Of a DNA stretch of 55,024 nucleotides, positions 43,142 to 52,586 are shown piece by piece. Origin of the DNA: Pseudorhizobium xiangyangii (GTDB lineage: Bacteria; Pseudomonadota; Alphaproteobacteria; Rhizobiales; Rhizobiaceae); the NCBI RefSeq assembly GCF_020531965.1, contig NZ_JAJAWH010000028.1, forward strand, positions 1-55,024, written 5' to 3'. The notes beneath the pieces were generated by a model. It was not told the DNA's origin and ran no database searches. It saw only the letters and a list, made by a program, of their open reading frames with translations. Numbering within the stretch: the first letter of the stretch is position 1; every line of letters begins with the position of its first letter. The position numbers were made by a program, and so were the translations under genes.

Positions 43142-44515
43142 CTAGTACTGGTACTCGTCGAAAGCGGGCTCGACCGACTGGTTCCAGCGCCCGTTGTAGA
43201 GCATCAGCAGATCTTCCGCGAGCGTCGCCTTCTTGGCGATGATTTCTTCGAGCGAGGCTAGAAAGACTGTCTCGTCCTGGCCTTCTTCGTTCAGGCGGTT
43301 ACGCGCCTTGAGGCCGGCAGAGGAGATCGCCAGGATATCCCGGGTCACGTCAAGCAGCGGCCGGCCGGCGATCTCGGTCTTCAGCCCGGCTGCGGGAACG
43401 GCGTTCCTCAGTCCAAGCACGTCGTCGTAGGACCACTGCGCCGTCAATTCTTCCGCTGCGGCAAGCGCTCCCTCGTCATAGAGCAGCCCGACCCAGAAGG
43501 CGGGCAGGGCGCAGATGCGCCGCCATGGGCCGCCATCGGCGCCGCGCATCTCCAGGAAGCGCTTCAACCGGACGTCGGGGAACAGCGTCGAGAGATGGTT
43601 TGTCCAGTCGCCCATCGTGGGTTCCCAGTCCGCGATCTCGCCCTTGAGAGCGCCGTTCATGAACTGGCGGAAGGTGACGTGGGTGCAGTCGTGATACTTG
43701 CCGTCACGCACGACGAAGTACATGGGCACGTCGAGCGCCCATTCGACATAGTCATGGAAGCCGAAATCCTGGCGGAATACGAAGGGAAGCAGGCCCGAGC
43801 GCTGGTTGTCCGTATCGCGCCAGATATCGCCGCGCCAGGACAGCAGTCCGTTAGGCCGGCCTTCTGTAAACGGCGACGAGGCGAACAATGCGGTCGCCAC
43901 GGGCTGCAGCTTCATCGAAAGCCGCATCTTGCGGGCCATGTCGGTTTCCGAGGAGAAATCGAGGTTCACCTGGATCGTGCAGGTGCGGTACATCATGTCG
44001 AGGCCATGCGCGCCGACCTTCGGCATGTATCGCGTCATGATCTCGTAGCGAGACTTCGGCATGCGGGGTGTTTCGGCAAGGCTCCACTTCGGGCTGCCGC
44101 CGATGCCGAGGAAGCGGATGCCCATCGGCTCGGCAACCTCGCGCAGGACCTCGAGATGCCGGTTCGATTCACGGCAAGTCTCGTGGATGGTTTCGAGAGG
44201 TGCTCCCGAGAGCTCGAACTGGCCGCCGGGCTCGATCGAGATGGCGCCCATGCCCGTGGGTTCGGCCAGCCCGATGATATGCTCGCGGTCCAGGATGGGT
44301 TCCCAGCCAAGCTTGGCCTCCATGCCCTTCAGCAGAGCGGAGATGCTGGCGTCGCCAAAGTAGGGCACCGGGCTATGATCGGCGCGGAAGAAGGCAAACT
44401 TTTCGTGCTCTGTTCCGAGGCGGAATTGCTCTTTCGGACGTGCACCGCTTGCAAGGTAGTCTGAAAGCTCGGACACCGAAGTCAGCGGTGTCTGGTCGGT
44501 GGTGTCACGTGCCAT
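43142..44515 (-). CDS. gshA: Glutamate-cysteine ligase (plant/alphaproteobacterial type)
   Basis: A 457-residue gamma-glutamylcysteine synthetase, the first enzyme of glutathione synthesis. It shows FRLGTEHEKFAF (residues about 31-42), MGAISIEPGGQFELSGAPLETIH, MYRTCTIQVNLDFSSETDM and FLEMRGADGGPW, all characteristic of the plant-like class rather than E. coli GshA. It lies upstream of rsmE and pit on the same strand but is separated from rsmE-pit in the transcription direction only by its own promoter gap of about 110 bases. Very secure. Confidence 0.95.
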   Translation of the reverse strand: MARDTTDQTPLTSVSELSDYLASGARPKEQFRLGTEHEKFAFFRADHSPVPYFGDASISALLKGMEAKLGWEPILDREHIIGLAEPTGMGAISIEPGGQFELSGAPLETIHETCRESNRHLEVLREVAEPMGIRFLGIGGSPKWSLAETPRMPKSRYEIMTRYMPKVGAHGLDMMYRTCTIQVNLDFSSETDMARKMRLSMKLQPVATALFASSPFTEGRPNGLLSWRGDIWRDTDNQRSGLLPFVFRQDFGFHDYVEWALDVPMYFVVRDGKYHDCTHVTFRQFMNGALKGEIADWEPTMGDWTNHLSTLFPDVRLKRFLEMRGADGGPWRRICALPAFWVGLLYDEGALAAAEELTAQWSYDDVLGLRNAVPAAGLKTEIAGRPLLDVTRDILAISSAGLKARNRLNEEGQDETVFLASLEEIIAKKATLAEDLLMLYNGRWNQSVEPAFDEYQY

Positions 44516-44626
44516 GAAAACTACCTTGTAGGACGGACAGAACTGTCGCGTCCGGCTGCTTGAACCGGAATGATGTGCGGTGCAAGTGAATTTCTTTCAA
44601 GATGCTTTCAGAAAATCAAGACCTCG

Positions 44627-45364
44627 TCAGCGCCAGTCGCCGATGCTTGCCTGTATCACCGCAAGGGCTGCAACGGCAGCCGTATCCGCTCTGAGGATGC
44701 GGGGGCCGAGCGGAATCGGCGTCACAAAGTCGCGGCTGCGCAACAGGTTTCGCTCCTCCTCCGAAAATCCACCCTCCGGACCGATAAGCAGGGCAAACTG
44801 TCTCTCGGTGATGCGGGACAGGATCGGCAAGGGGTTCTTGTTCTCGTCGCCCTCGTCGCAGAAGATGATGCGTCGCTCGCGCGGCCAGGATTCCAAAAGA
44901 TCCTTGAGCTTTCTCGGTGTCGCTACCTGCGGGATCGAAAGGATGCCGCATTGCTCGGCGGCTTCGATGGCGTTCGCCTGCAGGCGGTCGATATTGGTAA
45001 TCTTGCCCTGGACGTGCTGGGTCATGACCGGCTGCAGGACACCTGCCCCCATTTCGACGGCCTTCTGCACGATGTAGTCCAGGCGCCCGATCTTGAGCGG
45101 GGCGAAGAGATAGTGGAGATCCGGCGCCTCCGGCTGTGATCGCGTCTGTTCCACCAAGGCCAGCTGAAGCCGCTTCTTGCTGGCAAAGGTCAGCCGCGCC
45201 TTCCACTCGCCATCCCGTCCGTTGAAGACCAGGACCTCCGCATTTTCCGCCAGGCGCAGCACGTTGACGAGATAGTTGAACTGCTCGGGCGTGGCTTCCA
45301 CCACCGCCTCGTGGGCAAGAGGTGCGTCGAGGAAAAGGCGCTGCATCCGGAAATTGGCACGCAT
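44627..45364 (-). CDS. rsmE: 16S rRNA (uracil-1498-N3)-methyltransferase RsmE
   Basis: A 245-residue SPOUT-class methyltransferase. The N-terminal PUA-like domain ([32 protein letters not shown], read with breaks) precedes the knotted SAM domain with [35 protein letters not shown] and [13 protein letters not shown]. It modifies U1498 of 16S rRNA. It is 10 bases downstream of pit, so the two are likely co-transcribed, and upstream of gshA. Confidence 0.94.
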   Translation of the reverse strand: MRANFRMQRLFLDAPLAHEAVVEATPEQFNYLVNVLRLAENAEVLVFNGRDGEWKARLTFASKKRLQLALVEQTRSQPEAPDLHYLFAPLKIGRLDYIVQKAVEMGAGVLQPVMTQHVQGKITNIDRLQANAIEAAEQCGILSIPQVATPRKLKDLLESWPRERRIIFCDEGDENKNPLPILSRITERQFALLIGPEGGFSEEERNLLRSRDFVTPIPLGPRILRADTAAVAALAVIQASIGDWR

Positions 45365-45374
45365 TGTGAGATCC

Positions 45375-46877
45375 TTACCGGAAAATGGCGAACAGGATGG
45401 TCGCGAAGATGGCGGCGAGCGTCGCCGCGACGGGAAGCGTTATCATCCAGGCGGCGATGATGCTCATGAAGTGCGATCTGCGCACGAGACGGCGTCGGTT
45501 CAGCTCGTTGTCGTTGCGTTCGGCAGGTTCATCGATGTCGAACTTCGCGGATTGAGCGCGAATGTATTCCAGCCGCCGGCGGGAGTTGCGCGTGTACCAT
45601 TCCCGGAAGAAGCCGACGCCGAAGACCGCACCGACGGCGATGTGCGTCGAGGATACCGGCATGCCGACCCACGACGCGACGATGACCGTGAGCGCCGTCG
45701 ATAGCGACACGCAATAGGCACGCATCGGGTTGAGCCTGGTGATCTCGGCACCGACCAGCTTCACGAGCCTGGGTCCGAAGAGAAGCAGGCCGAGCGAGAT
45801 GCCTAAGCCCCCGATCACAAGTTCCCAGAATGGGATCTCGACATTGCCGCTGGCTTGCGACTGGACCGTGGAGACAATTGCCGCGAGCGGGCCGATGGCA
45901 TTGGATACGTCGTTGGCGCCATGCGCGAAGGAAAGAAGTGCGGCAGCAAAGACCAGGGGGATGCGGAACAGCTTGCGCAGCGACTGGTTACGGTTTTCCA
46001 GTCCCTCGGCCTGCCGCCGGATCACCGGAATGAGCGCTCTCCACGCAACAACGCCGCAGACGAGGCCGAGCCCGGTGGCGGTTGGCACGGAAACCTCGAC
46101 CAGAAGCCCAAGGCCGATGAGGGCAAGATAGGAGGTGAAAGTGCCGGCCATAATTCCGATCAGGACCGGTACCCATCGTCGGGCGGCCTCGATCTTGTTT
46201 TCGCGATAGATGATCAGTTCCTTCAGGAGATAAAGGAAACCCGCCGCGATCAGAGCCCCGAGCAGCGGCGACATGACCCAGCTGGCGGTGATACTGCCGA
46301 TCGTAGCCCAGTTGACGGCGTCGAGCCCTGCAGCGGCAATGCTCGCACCCATGACGCCACCGACGATGGAATGCGTCGTCGAGATTGGTGCGCCGAGCCA
46401 GGTGGCGACATTGATCAGGACCGCGGCCGAAAGCAGGGCGGCCATCATCGCCCAAATGAGCGTCGAAGGATCCCCGATGGCACTGCTGTGCATGATGTCG
46501 TTGGCAATGGTGTCGGCAACGCCCCGTCCGGCGATGACCGCACCGGCAACCTCGAAAACGGCCGCCAGCGCCAGGCCGAAGCCCATCGTCATGGCGCGTG
46601 CGCCGACCGCCGCACCGATGTTGTTGGTGACGTCGTTGGCGCCGATGTTCATGGCCATGTAGGCTGCCAGCGCAGCAGCGCCGATCACCACCAGCGAGCC
46701 GGGTTGTCCGCTCGCATAGGCGCTGGCGAAGAGCGCTACGACGATCAGGAACAGCAGGCCTGTTCCTGGCGCCGCGAGCCGCCGCGACATCTGACGCGCG
46801 GCTTCCTCTACAGAAGAGAACTTCTCGAGATCTTTGTCGAGCGTCGGCTTGGTGAGCCGCGACCTGCGTGTCCCCAT
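45375..46877 (-). CDS. pit: PiT-family inorganic phosphate transporter
   Basis: A 500-residue membrane protein with about 10-12 helices and the two PiT signatures, [18 protein letters not shown] (N-terminal half) and [16 protein letters not shown] (C-terminal half), plus [18 protein letters not shown] and [18 protein letters not shown]. It imports metal-phosphate with protons, low affinity. The first 35 residues are a polar cytoplasmic head; a loop of about 60 charged residues precedes the last helix. No PhoU-like pap gene is adjacent. It is probably the first gene of pit-rsmE. Confidence 0.92.
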   Translation of the reverse strand: MGTRRSRLTKPTLDKDLEKFSSVEEAARQMSRRLAAPGTGLLFLIVVALFASAYASGQPGSLVVIGAAALAAYMAMNIGANDVTNNIGAAVGARAMTMGFGLALAAVFEVAGAVIAGRGVADTIANDIMHSSAIGDPSTLIWAMMAALLSAAVLINVATWLGAPISTTHSIVGGVMGASIAAAGLDAVNWATIGSITASWVMSPLLGALIAAGFLYLLKELIIYRENKIEAARRWVPVLIGIMAGTFTSYLALIGLGLLVEVSVPTATGLGLVCGVVAWRALIPVIRRQAEGLENRNQSLRKLFRIPLVFAAALLSFAHGANDVSNAIGPLAAIVSTVQSQASGNVEIPFWELVIGGLGISLGLLLFGPRLVKLVGAEITRLNPMRAYCVSLSTALTVIVASWVGMPVSSTHIAVGAVFGVGFFREWYTRNSRRRLEYIRAQSAKFDIDEPAERNDNELNRRRLVRRSHFMSIIAAWMITLPVAATLAAIFATILFAIFR

Positions 46878-46976
46878 CTTTGATTTCCTGGGAGGCGGCG
46901 ACCATTCGTCTGGTCGGTGGTTCGTTTCATTGCAGTAATCTTAATGGCGACTGAAAACAACCATTCGGGCTGTACG

Positions 46977-47543
46977 TCAGCCGATTGCCTTGGTTTGCGC
47001 TGATGCCGGCACCTGCATCAGCTCGGCTACCCGGTGGAACAGGGCCTTCAATTCCGGCTCGTTCACCCGTTCGGCAGCTTCCGCTGGCGAAACCCATTCC
47101 AGCCGGCGGCTGCCCTTTTCAGGAAAGTCCTTCAACATCTCCTGAACCTCGAGCAGATGGACCTGCACCTGCACCGGAATCTTGAAGCCGTTCGAAAGGG
47201 TCTTGCGATAGTGGTAGAAGCCGAAAAGGTCCTTCTCGGCCTTCCCCTTCACGCCCGCTTCCTCATAGGCTTCCCGTTCTGCAACGGCGTGCGCTTTCTT
47301 GCCCGCCATGGGCCAACCTTTGGGTATGACCCATCTGCCCGTATCGCGGCTTGTCAGCAACAGGACCTCGTAGACGCCCTTCTTCTTCACGCGATAACAG
47401 ATAGCGGCGTACTGTTGCTTCGGCGGGCGCCTCATCATCAGGCCGATTTCTGTCATAAGGCGTGCGAGAAGGCTCAATCTGGGGACGTCCTTTCTTTCGG
47501 GCGCTTCAGGTGGCCATGCGGTGATCGCGCCATCCGGAAGCAT
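46977..47543 (-). CDS. Nudix hydrolase, diphosphoinositol-phosphatase-like
   Basis: A 188-residue protein, or 159 from a later ATG at 47456. The Nudix box is at about residues 76-98, GWPMAGKKAHAVAEREAYEEAGV: the core REAYEEAG is intact, but the first glutamate of the canonical GX5E is lysine. This GK form with a preceding WVIPKG is common in rhizobial Nudix proteins of the DIPP-like type. The substrate is probably a nucleoside or inositol polyphosphate. Monocistronic, divergent from glcD. Confidence 0.82.
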   Translation of the reverse strand: MLPDGAITAWPPEAPERKDVPRLSLLARLMTEIGLMMRRPPKQQYAAICYRVKKKGVYEVLLLTSRDTGRWVIPKGWPMAGKKAHAVAEREAYEEAGVKGKAEKDLFGFYHYRKTLSNGFKIPVQVQVHLLEVQEMLKDFPEKGSRRLEWVSPAEAAERVNEPELKALFHRVAELMQVPASAQTKAIG

Positions 47544-47761
47544 AAAAAGCGATTCGAATTATTTGGTCCTTCAAATATAATATGCTTATCGCGCGTTTGC
47601 AGGGAGCTCGCCGCTTAAGTCACCGAAAAGATGCGGTTGAGGCCCTTTTTCATTTCAGTGGGCGCGAAACCAAGCGCATGGTCTCAGGCTTGCGACCATG
47701 CTAAGCGCGGTAGACGAAATTCAGTGAGCCAGCGATGGCGCAAGGTCCGGGAGGCGTAACC

Positions 47762-49201
47762 GTGTCCGAAGCGATAAAGTTTCTGGAACCGCGTAAAAAT
47801 GTGATGTCACGGCGTCGCGCAATCATCGAGGATCTGGCGGATTTGCTGCCGCCGGAGTGTCTCGTGCATGAGCCGCGCGAACTGGTGCCGTTCGAGACCG
47901 ATGCCTTTGTCGCCTACCGCCGACTGCCGCTGGCCGTGGCGCTGCCGAAGACGACGGAGCAGGTGGCGGCCGTGATGAAGTACTGTCATCGCTACGGTGT
48001 TCCGGTGGTCCCGCGTGGCGCGGGCACATCGCTCTCCGGGGGAGCAATTCCCCAGGAGGATGCGGTTGTCCTCGGGCTTTCGAAAATGTCGCGCATCCTC
48101 GATGTGGACCCTGCCAACCGCACGGCGACGGTGCAGGCGGGCGTCACAAACCTTAGCATTTCGGATGCGGTCAGCCCTGAGGGCTTCTTTTACGCGCCCG
48201 ATCCCAGCTCGCAGCTTGCCTGCACCATCGGCGGCAATATCGGGATGAATTCCGGCGGCGCGCACTGCCTGAAGTACGGCGTGACGACCAACAACCTTCT
48301 CGGCGTGAAGATGGTGCTGGTGGACGGCACGGTCATCGACCTCGGCGGCAAGCACCTGGACGCGGCAGGATACGACCTGCTCGGCCTCGTTTGCGGCTCG
48401 GAAGGCCAGCTCGGCATCGTGACGGAAGCGACCGTGCGCCTGATCGCCAAGCCGGAAGGCGCGCGCCCGGTGCTCTTCGGCTTTGACACCTCCGAACAGG
48501 CGGGTGCCTGCGTGGCCGACGTTATCGGCTCCGGCATCATTCCCGTCGCGATAGAATTCATGGACAAGCCGGCAATCGAGATCTGCGAGGCCTTCGCGCA
48601 TGCGGGCTATCCGCTGGATGTCGGCGCGCTGCTGATCATCGAGGTTGAAGGCTCGGAAGCGGAAATGGACGCGATGCTGAAAAGCATCGTCGAAATTGCC
48701 AACCGCCACGACGTGAAGACAGTGCGCGAAAGCCAGAGCGCAACGGAAGCAGCCCTTATCTGGAAGGGCCGGAAATCGGCCTTCGGTGCCACGGGCCGGA
48801 TCGCCGACTACATCTGCATGGATGGCACCGTGCCGCTCGGCAAGCTCTCCTACGTGCTGGAGAAGACGTCCGAGATCGTTGAGCGGTTCGGGCTTCGGGT
48901 CGCCAATGTTTTCCATGCCGGCGACGGCAACATGCATCCGTTGATCCTGTTCAATGCCAATGATCCGGAGGACGCCGCGCGCGCCGAGGAAGCGGGCAAC
49001 GAGATCCTGAAGCTCTGTGTCGATGTTGGCGGCTGCCTGACCGGGGAACATGGCGTGGGCATCGAGAAGCGCGATCTGATGCGGCACCAGTATTCGGATA
49101 CCGACCTGAACCAGCAGATGGCCGTGCGTGCGGCGTTCGATGCGGACTGGCTACTCAATCCGTCGAAGGTCTTCCCGATCGAGGGGCGCCCGGCAGCATG
49201 A
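47762..49201 (+). CDS. glcD: Glycolate oxidase subunit GlcD
   Basis: A 479-residue FAD-linked oxidase. The PCMH-type FAD domain (PVVPRGAGTSLSGGAIP, TIGGNIGMNSGGAHCLKYG, GSEGQLGIVTEATVRL) is followed by the FAD-oxidase C-terminal domain (NVFHAGDGNMHPLI, LTGEHGVGIEKRDL). With GlcE and GlcF it oxidises glycolate to glyoxylate and passes electrons to quinone. The GTG at 47762 has GGGAGG 8 bases upstream; an ATG at 47735 has no RBS. It overlaps glcE by 4 bases (ATGA). Confidence 0.94.
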   Translation: MSEAIKFLEPRKNVMSRRRAIIEDLADLLPPECLVHEPRELVPFETDAFVAYRRLPLAVALPKTTEQVAAVMKYCHRYGVPVVPRGAGTSLSGGAIPQEDAVVLGLSKMSRILDVDPANRTATVQAGVTNLSISDAVSPEGFFYAPDPSSQLACTIGGNIGMNSGGAHCLKYGVTTNNLLGVKMVLVDGTVIDLGGKHLDAAGYDLLGLVCGSEGQLGIVTEATVRLIAKPEGARPVLFGFDTSEQAGACVADVIGSGIIPVAIEFMDKPAIEICEAFAHAGYPLDVGALLIIEVEGSEAEMDAMLKSIVEIANRHDVKTVRESQSATEAALIWKGRKSAFGATGRIADYICMDGTVPLGKLSYVLEKTSEIVERFGLRVANVFHAGDGNMHPLILFNANDPEDAARAEEAGNEILKLCVDVGGCLTGEHGVGIEKRDLMRHQYSDTDLNQQMAVRAAFDADWLLNPSKVFPIEGRPAA

Positions 49202-50400
49202 CATTGATCCCCAATACAGAAACGGATGCGGCCTACGTGATCCGCAATGCTGCGGCGCAAGGCACGACTTTGGCTGTCTGCGGCGGCGATACCCGCAGCG
49301 GATTTGGCAACGCCGTTGCGTTCGAGGACGTCCTGAGTTCTCGTGGGCTGTCCGGCATTGTCGACTACGATCCGGCCGAAATGGTGATGACGGTCAAGAC
49401 CGGCACGCCGGTCACGGAAGTAGAGGCTGCACTTGCCGCCAACCGCCAGATGATGGCATTCGAGCCGATGGACCACCGTGGCATCATGGGTACGACGGGT
49501 GAACCGACCATCGGTGGTGTCTTCGCCGCCAATGCATCCGGCCCCCGGCGTTTCGTTGCCGGCGCCGCCCGCGACAGCCTGCTCGGGATCCGTTTCGTCA
49601 ACGGCCGCGGCGAAATCATTCGTGCCGGCGGGCGCGTGATGAAGAACGTCACCGGTCTGGACCTCGTCAAGCTGCTGGCCGGCTCGCACGGCACACTGGG
49701 CTTTCTGACGGAAGTGACGTTTCGCGTCCTGCCGGTACCCGAGACGGCGGAGACCATCGTCATCTCCAATCTGGACGATGCGGCGGCAGCAAGGGCAATG
49801 GCGGTTTCGATGGCGCTGTCTGTCGAGGTGTCCGGAGCAGCTCATCTGCCGCAGACCGTTCGCAGCCGTTTCCTGGGCGGGCAACTGCCGGAGGGTGAGG
49901 CGACCGTGCTACGCCTCGAAGGGTTGAAAGCCTCGGTCGCCGTGCGCTCCGAAAAGCTGACGTCGGAAATGTCGCGGTTCGGACCGGTCTCGCGGTTGGG
50001 TCCTGACGACAGCAGGCGGCTGTGGCAGGAAGTCCGGGACGTTACACCTTATGCCGGGATGCCGAAAAAGCCGCTCTGGCGCGTCTCGATCGCTCCGTCC
50101 GCTGGCCACCAGCTGGTGGCGGCGCTCAGGCTGGAAGCCGGCATCGATGCCTTTTACGACTGGCAGGGCGGGTTGGTCTGGATGCAGATGGAGGCAGATC
50201 CTGAGGCGGAATTGCTGCGCCGCTACGTTCGCGGTCTTGGCGGCGGGCACGCAACGCTGGTCCGTGCCCCCGAGAGGCTGAGGCTGGCGACGCCGGCATT
50301 CGAGCCACAGGGCGATGCCGTCGCGGCCCTCTCAGCCCGGATCAAGCTGAAGCTCGATCCGGCTGGCATATTCAGTCCCGGGAAAATGGCGGGAGTATAG
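49198..50400 (+). CDS. glcE: Glycolate oxidase FAD-binding subunit GlcE
   Basis: A 400-residue protein with only the FAD-binding PCMH domain: GTTLAVCGGDTRSGFGN, TGTPVTEVEAALAANRQMMAFEP, TIGGVFAANASGPRRFVAGAARDSLLG and GGRVMKNVTGLDLVKLLAGSHGTLGFLTEVTF (read with breaks). It is the smaller flavin subunit of the complex. Its start overlaps the glcD stop and its stop is 2 bases before the glcF start, so all three are coupled. Confidence 0.93.
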   Translation: MTLIPNTETDAAYVIRNAAAQGTTLAVCGGDTRSGFGNAVAFEDVLSSRGLSGIVDYDPAEMVMTVKTGTPVTEVEAALAANRQMMAFEPMDHRGIMGTTGEPTIGGVFAANASGPRRFVAGAARDSLLGIRFVNGRGEIIRAGGRVMKNVTGLDLVKLLAGSHGTLGFLTEVTFRVLPVPETAETIVISNLDDAAAARAMAVSMALSVEVSGAAHLPQTVRSRFLGGQLPEGEATVLRLEGLKASVAVRSEKLTSEMSRFGPVSRLGPDDSRRLWQEVRDVTPYAGMPKKPLWRVSIAPSAGHQLVAALRLEAGIDAFYDWQGGLVWMQMEADPEAELLRRYVRGLGGGHATLVRAPERLRLATPAFEPQGDAVAALSARIKLKLDPAGIFSPGKMAGV

Positions 50401-50402
50401 AC

Positions 50403-51701
50403 TTGCAGACCAATTTCACAGCAGAACAGCTCGCTGACCCGCATGTGGCGGAATCTGAAAAGATCCTGCGCCGCTGCGTCCATTGCGGTTTCTGCACCGC
50501 GACCTGTCCTACCTATGTGACATTAGGCAACGAGCTCGACAGCCCGCGCGGTCGCATCTATCTCATCAAGGACATGCTGGAGAATGGTCGCCCGGCGGAT
50601 GCCGAGGTGGTAACCCATATCGACCGCTGTCTGTCCTGCCTTGCCTGCGTGACCACCTGTCCGTCAGGCGTGGATTACATGCATCTCGTGGACCATGCCC
50701 GCGTCCACATCGAAAAGACCTACAAACGCCCGCTGATGGATCGCCTTATCCGGCAGTTGCTGGCGACAATACTCCCCTATCCGAAGCGATTTCGCGCCGC
50801 CTTGCTGTTGGCGAAGGTCGGCCGGCCATTCGCGCCTCTGCTGAAGGGATTTCCGGCGCTCAAGCCGGTTGCGGCAATGCTCGATCTTGCGCCAAAAGGC
50901 AGGATCAAGGCGTATGATCCCAACCATGTTCACCCCCGTCCGCCAGAGGCGAAGCGTCGGGGCCGCGTCGCCATTCTTTCCGGCTGCGCCCAGCCGGTGC
51001 TCGATCCCGGCATCAACGAGGCTGCCATCCGGTTGCTGACCCGCCTCGGCGTGGAAGTCGTCCTTCCCGAAGGGGAGGGCTGCTGCGGAGCGCTTGTCCA
51101 CCACATGGGCAAGGAAGATCCGGCTCTCGATTTCGCCCGCCGCAATGTAAACGTCTGGACCCGCGAGATCGAGAACGGCGGTATCGATGCAATCATCATC
51201 ACCGCTTCCGGCTGTGGAACCACGATCAAGGATTATGGCCACATGTTGCGGCTTGATCCGGCCTATGCGGACAAGGCTGCGCGGGTCTCCGCTCTGGCGA
51301 AGGATATCACCGAGTATCTCGTTACACTGGAATTGCCGACCGCAGAGGCTAAGGGCCTGACCGTGGCCTATCACTCGGCCTGTTCGATGCAGCACGGCCA
51401 GAAGATCACCATGGCGCCAAAAACCCTGCTAAAGAATGCGGGCTTCGCGGTCCGTGACCCGGCGGAGGGCCACCTCTGTTGCGGTTCCGCAGGCACCTAC
51501 AACATCATGCAGCCGGAGATTTCGGCGCAGCTGAAGGTCCGCAAGGTGAAGAACATCGAGGCGACGCGCCCGGATGTCATCGCCACCGGAAACATCGGTT
51601 GCATGACGCAGATCGGAACCGGAACGTCTATCCCGATCGTCCACACCGTCGAGCTGCTGGATTGGGCCTACGGCGGCCCGAAGCCCGAAAACGTGGCATA
51701 A
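50403..51701 (+). CDS. glcF: Glycolate oxidase iron-sulfur subunit GlcF
   Basis: A 432-residue protein with two [4Fe-4S] motifs, CVHCGFCTATCPTY (residues about 25-38) and CLSCLACVTTCPSG (about 77-90), followed by two cysteine-rich CCG domains (GCAQPVLDPGINEA, EGEGCCGALVHHMG, SACSMQHGQKI, HLCCGSAGTYNIMQP). It carries electrons from the flavin subunits to the quinone pool. Start codon is TTG at 50403 with GGGAG 7 bases upstream. A terminator follows directly. Confidence 0.94.
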   Translation: MQTNFTAEQLADPHVAESEKILRRCVHCGFCTATCPTYVTLGNELDSPRGRIYLIKDMLENGRPADAEVVTHIDRCLSCLACVTTCPSGVDYMHLVDHARVHIEKTYKRPLMDRLIRQLLATILPYPKRFRAALLLAKVGRPFAPLLKGFPALKPVAAMLDLAPKGRIKAYDPNHVHPRPPEAKRRGRVAILSGCAQPVLDPGINEAAIRLLTRLGVEVVLPEGEGCCGALVHHMGKEDPALDFARRNVNVWTREIENGGIDAIIITASGCGTTIKDYGHMLRLDPAYADKAARVSALAKDITEYLVTLELPTAEAKGLTVAYHSACSMQHGQKITMAPKTLLKNAGFAVRDPAEGHLCCGSAGTYNIMQPEISAQLKVRKVKNIEATRPDVIATGNIGCMTQIGTGTSIPIVHTVELLDWAYGGPKPENVA

Positions 51702-51729
51702 AAAAAGCCGGCCCTTGAGGCCGGCTTTT
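51701..51729. terminator. Bidirectional terminator between glcF and the outer-membrane protein gene
   Basis: AAAAAAGCCGGCC pairs with GGCCGGCTTTT around a CTTGA loop. A-run and T-run on either side make it effective on both strands. Confidence 0.92.
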
Positions 51730-51748
51730 CATCAAAATGCTTGTCGTC

Positions 51749-52417
51749 TCAGAACTTGAACGAGACACCGATATTCACCGCATTGGTGAAGATCTCGGTC
51801 TTCAGAGAGTCGCCGCTGTCGATATCGACGTCGACGAACGAGTAGTTGCCCTTGTATTCCACGAAGGCTGCCCAGCGGTCGGTGATGTCGAACTTGACGC
51901 CGGCCTGCGCCTGCAGGGTTGCACCACCGAGCTGGTACTCGGAGGTCGTGCCGCTTGGCCGGGTCACCTCGATGTGCGGCACGTTGATGCCGACACCGGC
52001 GCCGACGTAAGGCGTGAAGCGGCTGTTTTCGATCGGAAAGCGATAGAGCGCGTTGACCGTCAGCAGGTTGATGCCGTCGGTCATCTCGAAATGTTCCCAG
52101 CCCGCCTTGGTCAGGGTCTCGTCGTCGGCGTAGACCTTGGCGTGGCTGAAGTCGAGCGAGATGCCGAGGTTCTCGAGCTGACCGCCTTCAAACCAGTAGG
52201 TTCCGCGAACACCCCAATAGAGCGGCATGGCGAAGGACTTGCCTTCCCAGCCGGCGTTGAAGTCGGTTCCGTCGGACACTTCGACATCGCTGTGCGGCGC
52301 GCTCTGGTAGCCACCGTAAGTGGACAACTCCCATTCGCCGGCCATGGAAGGGGCCGCGAAAATGAGCGAAGCCCCTAGAACTGCGGGAGCTGCGAAAAGA
52401 TAAGTCAATGTGCGCAT
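51749..52417 (-). CDS. Outer-membrane beta-barrel protein (possible lipid A oxidase LpxQ-like)
   Basis: A 222-residue protein with a Sec signal peptide (MRTLTYLFAAPAVLGASLIF, cleavage after APSMA at residue 26) and a mature part with alternating aromatic/polar strands, ending in IGVSFKF with a terminal Phe, the usual BAM recognition signal. An eight-stranded barrel is likely. Rhizobial proteins of this size include the lipid A oxidase LpxQ and OmpW/Omp25-like proteins; I cannot separate them by eye. Transcribed alone, with a CtrA-type box about 116-131 bases upstream. Confidence 0.8.
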   Translation of the reverse strand: MRTLTYLFAAPAVLGASLIFAAPSMAGEWELSTYGGYQSAPHSDVEVSDGTDFNAGWEGKSFAMPLYWGVRGTYWFEGGQLENLGISLDFSHAKVYADDETLTKAGWEHFEMTDGINLLTVNALYRFPIENSRFTPYVGAGVGINVPHIEVTRPSGTTSEYQLGGATLQAQAGVKFDITDRWAAFVEYKGNYSFVDVDIDSGDSLKTEIFTNAVNIGVSFKF

Positions 52418-52532
52418 GAGACAGCCTGAGAATCAGAGAGGAGCTCGAAATGTGGCGGCAATGTAGCCATGGTTTAGGCCGGCGTCTGTGTCATTATTGC
52501 ATCACTCGAGCCACAAGGTACGGCCGTTATGG

Positions 52533-52548
52533 TTAATACATCCTTAAC
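52533..52548. promoter_or_regulatory. CtrA-type box TTAA-N7-TTAAC upstream of the outer-membrane protein gene
   Basis: TTAATACATCCTTAAC matches the complete CtrA consensus with exact spacing. It lies in the gap between the outer-membrane protein gene and the first L,D-transpeptidase gene, both on the minus strand, hence in the promoter region of the former. Confidence 0.6.
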
Positions 52549-52586
52549 TGGCGGGAGCATTACCCACCGCCAGTCTGATACATGCG

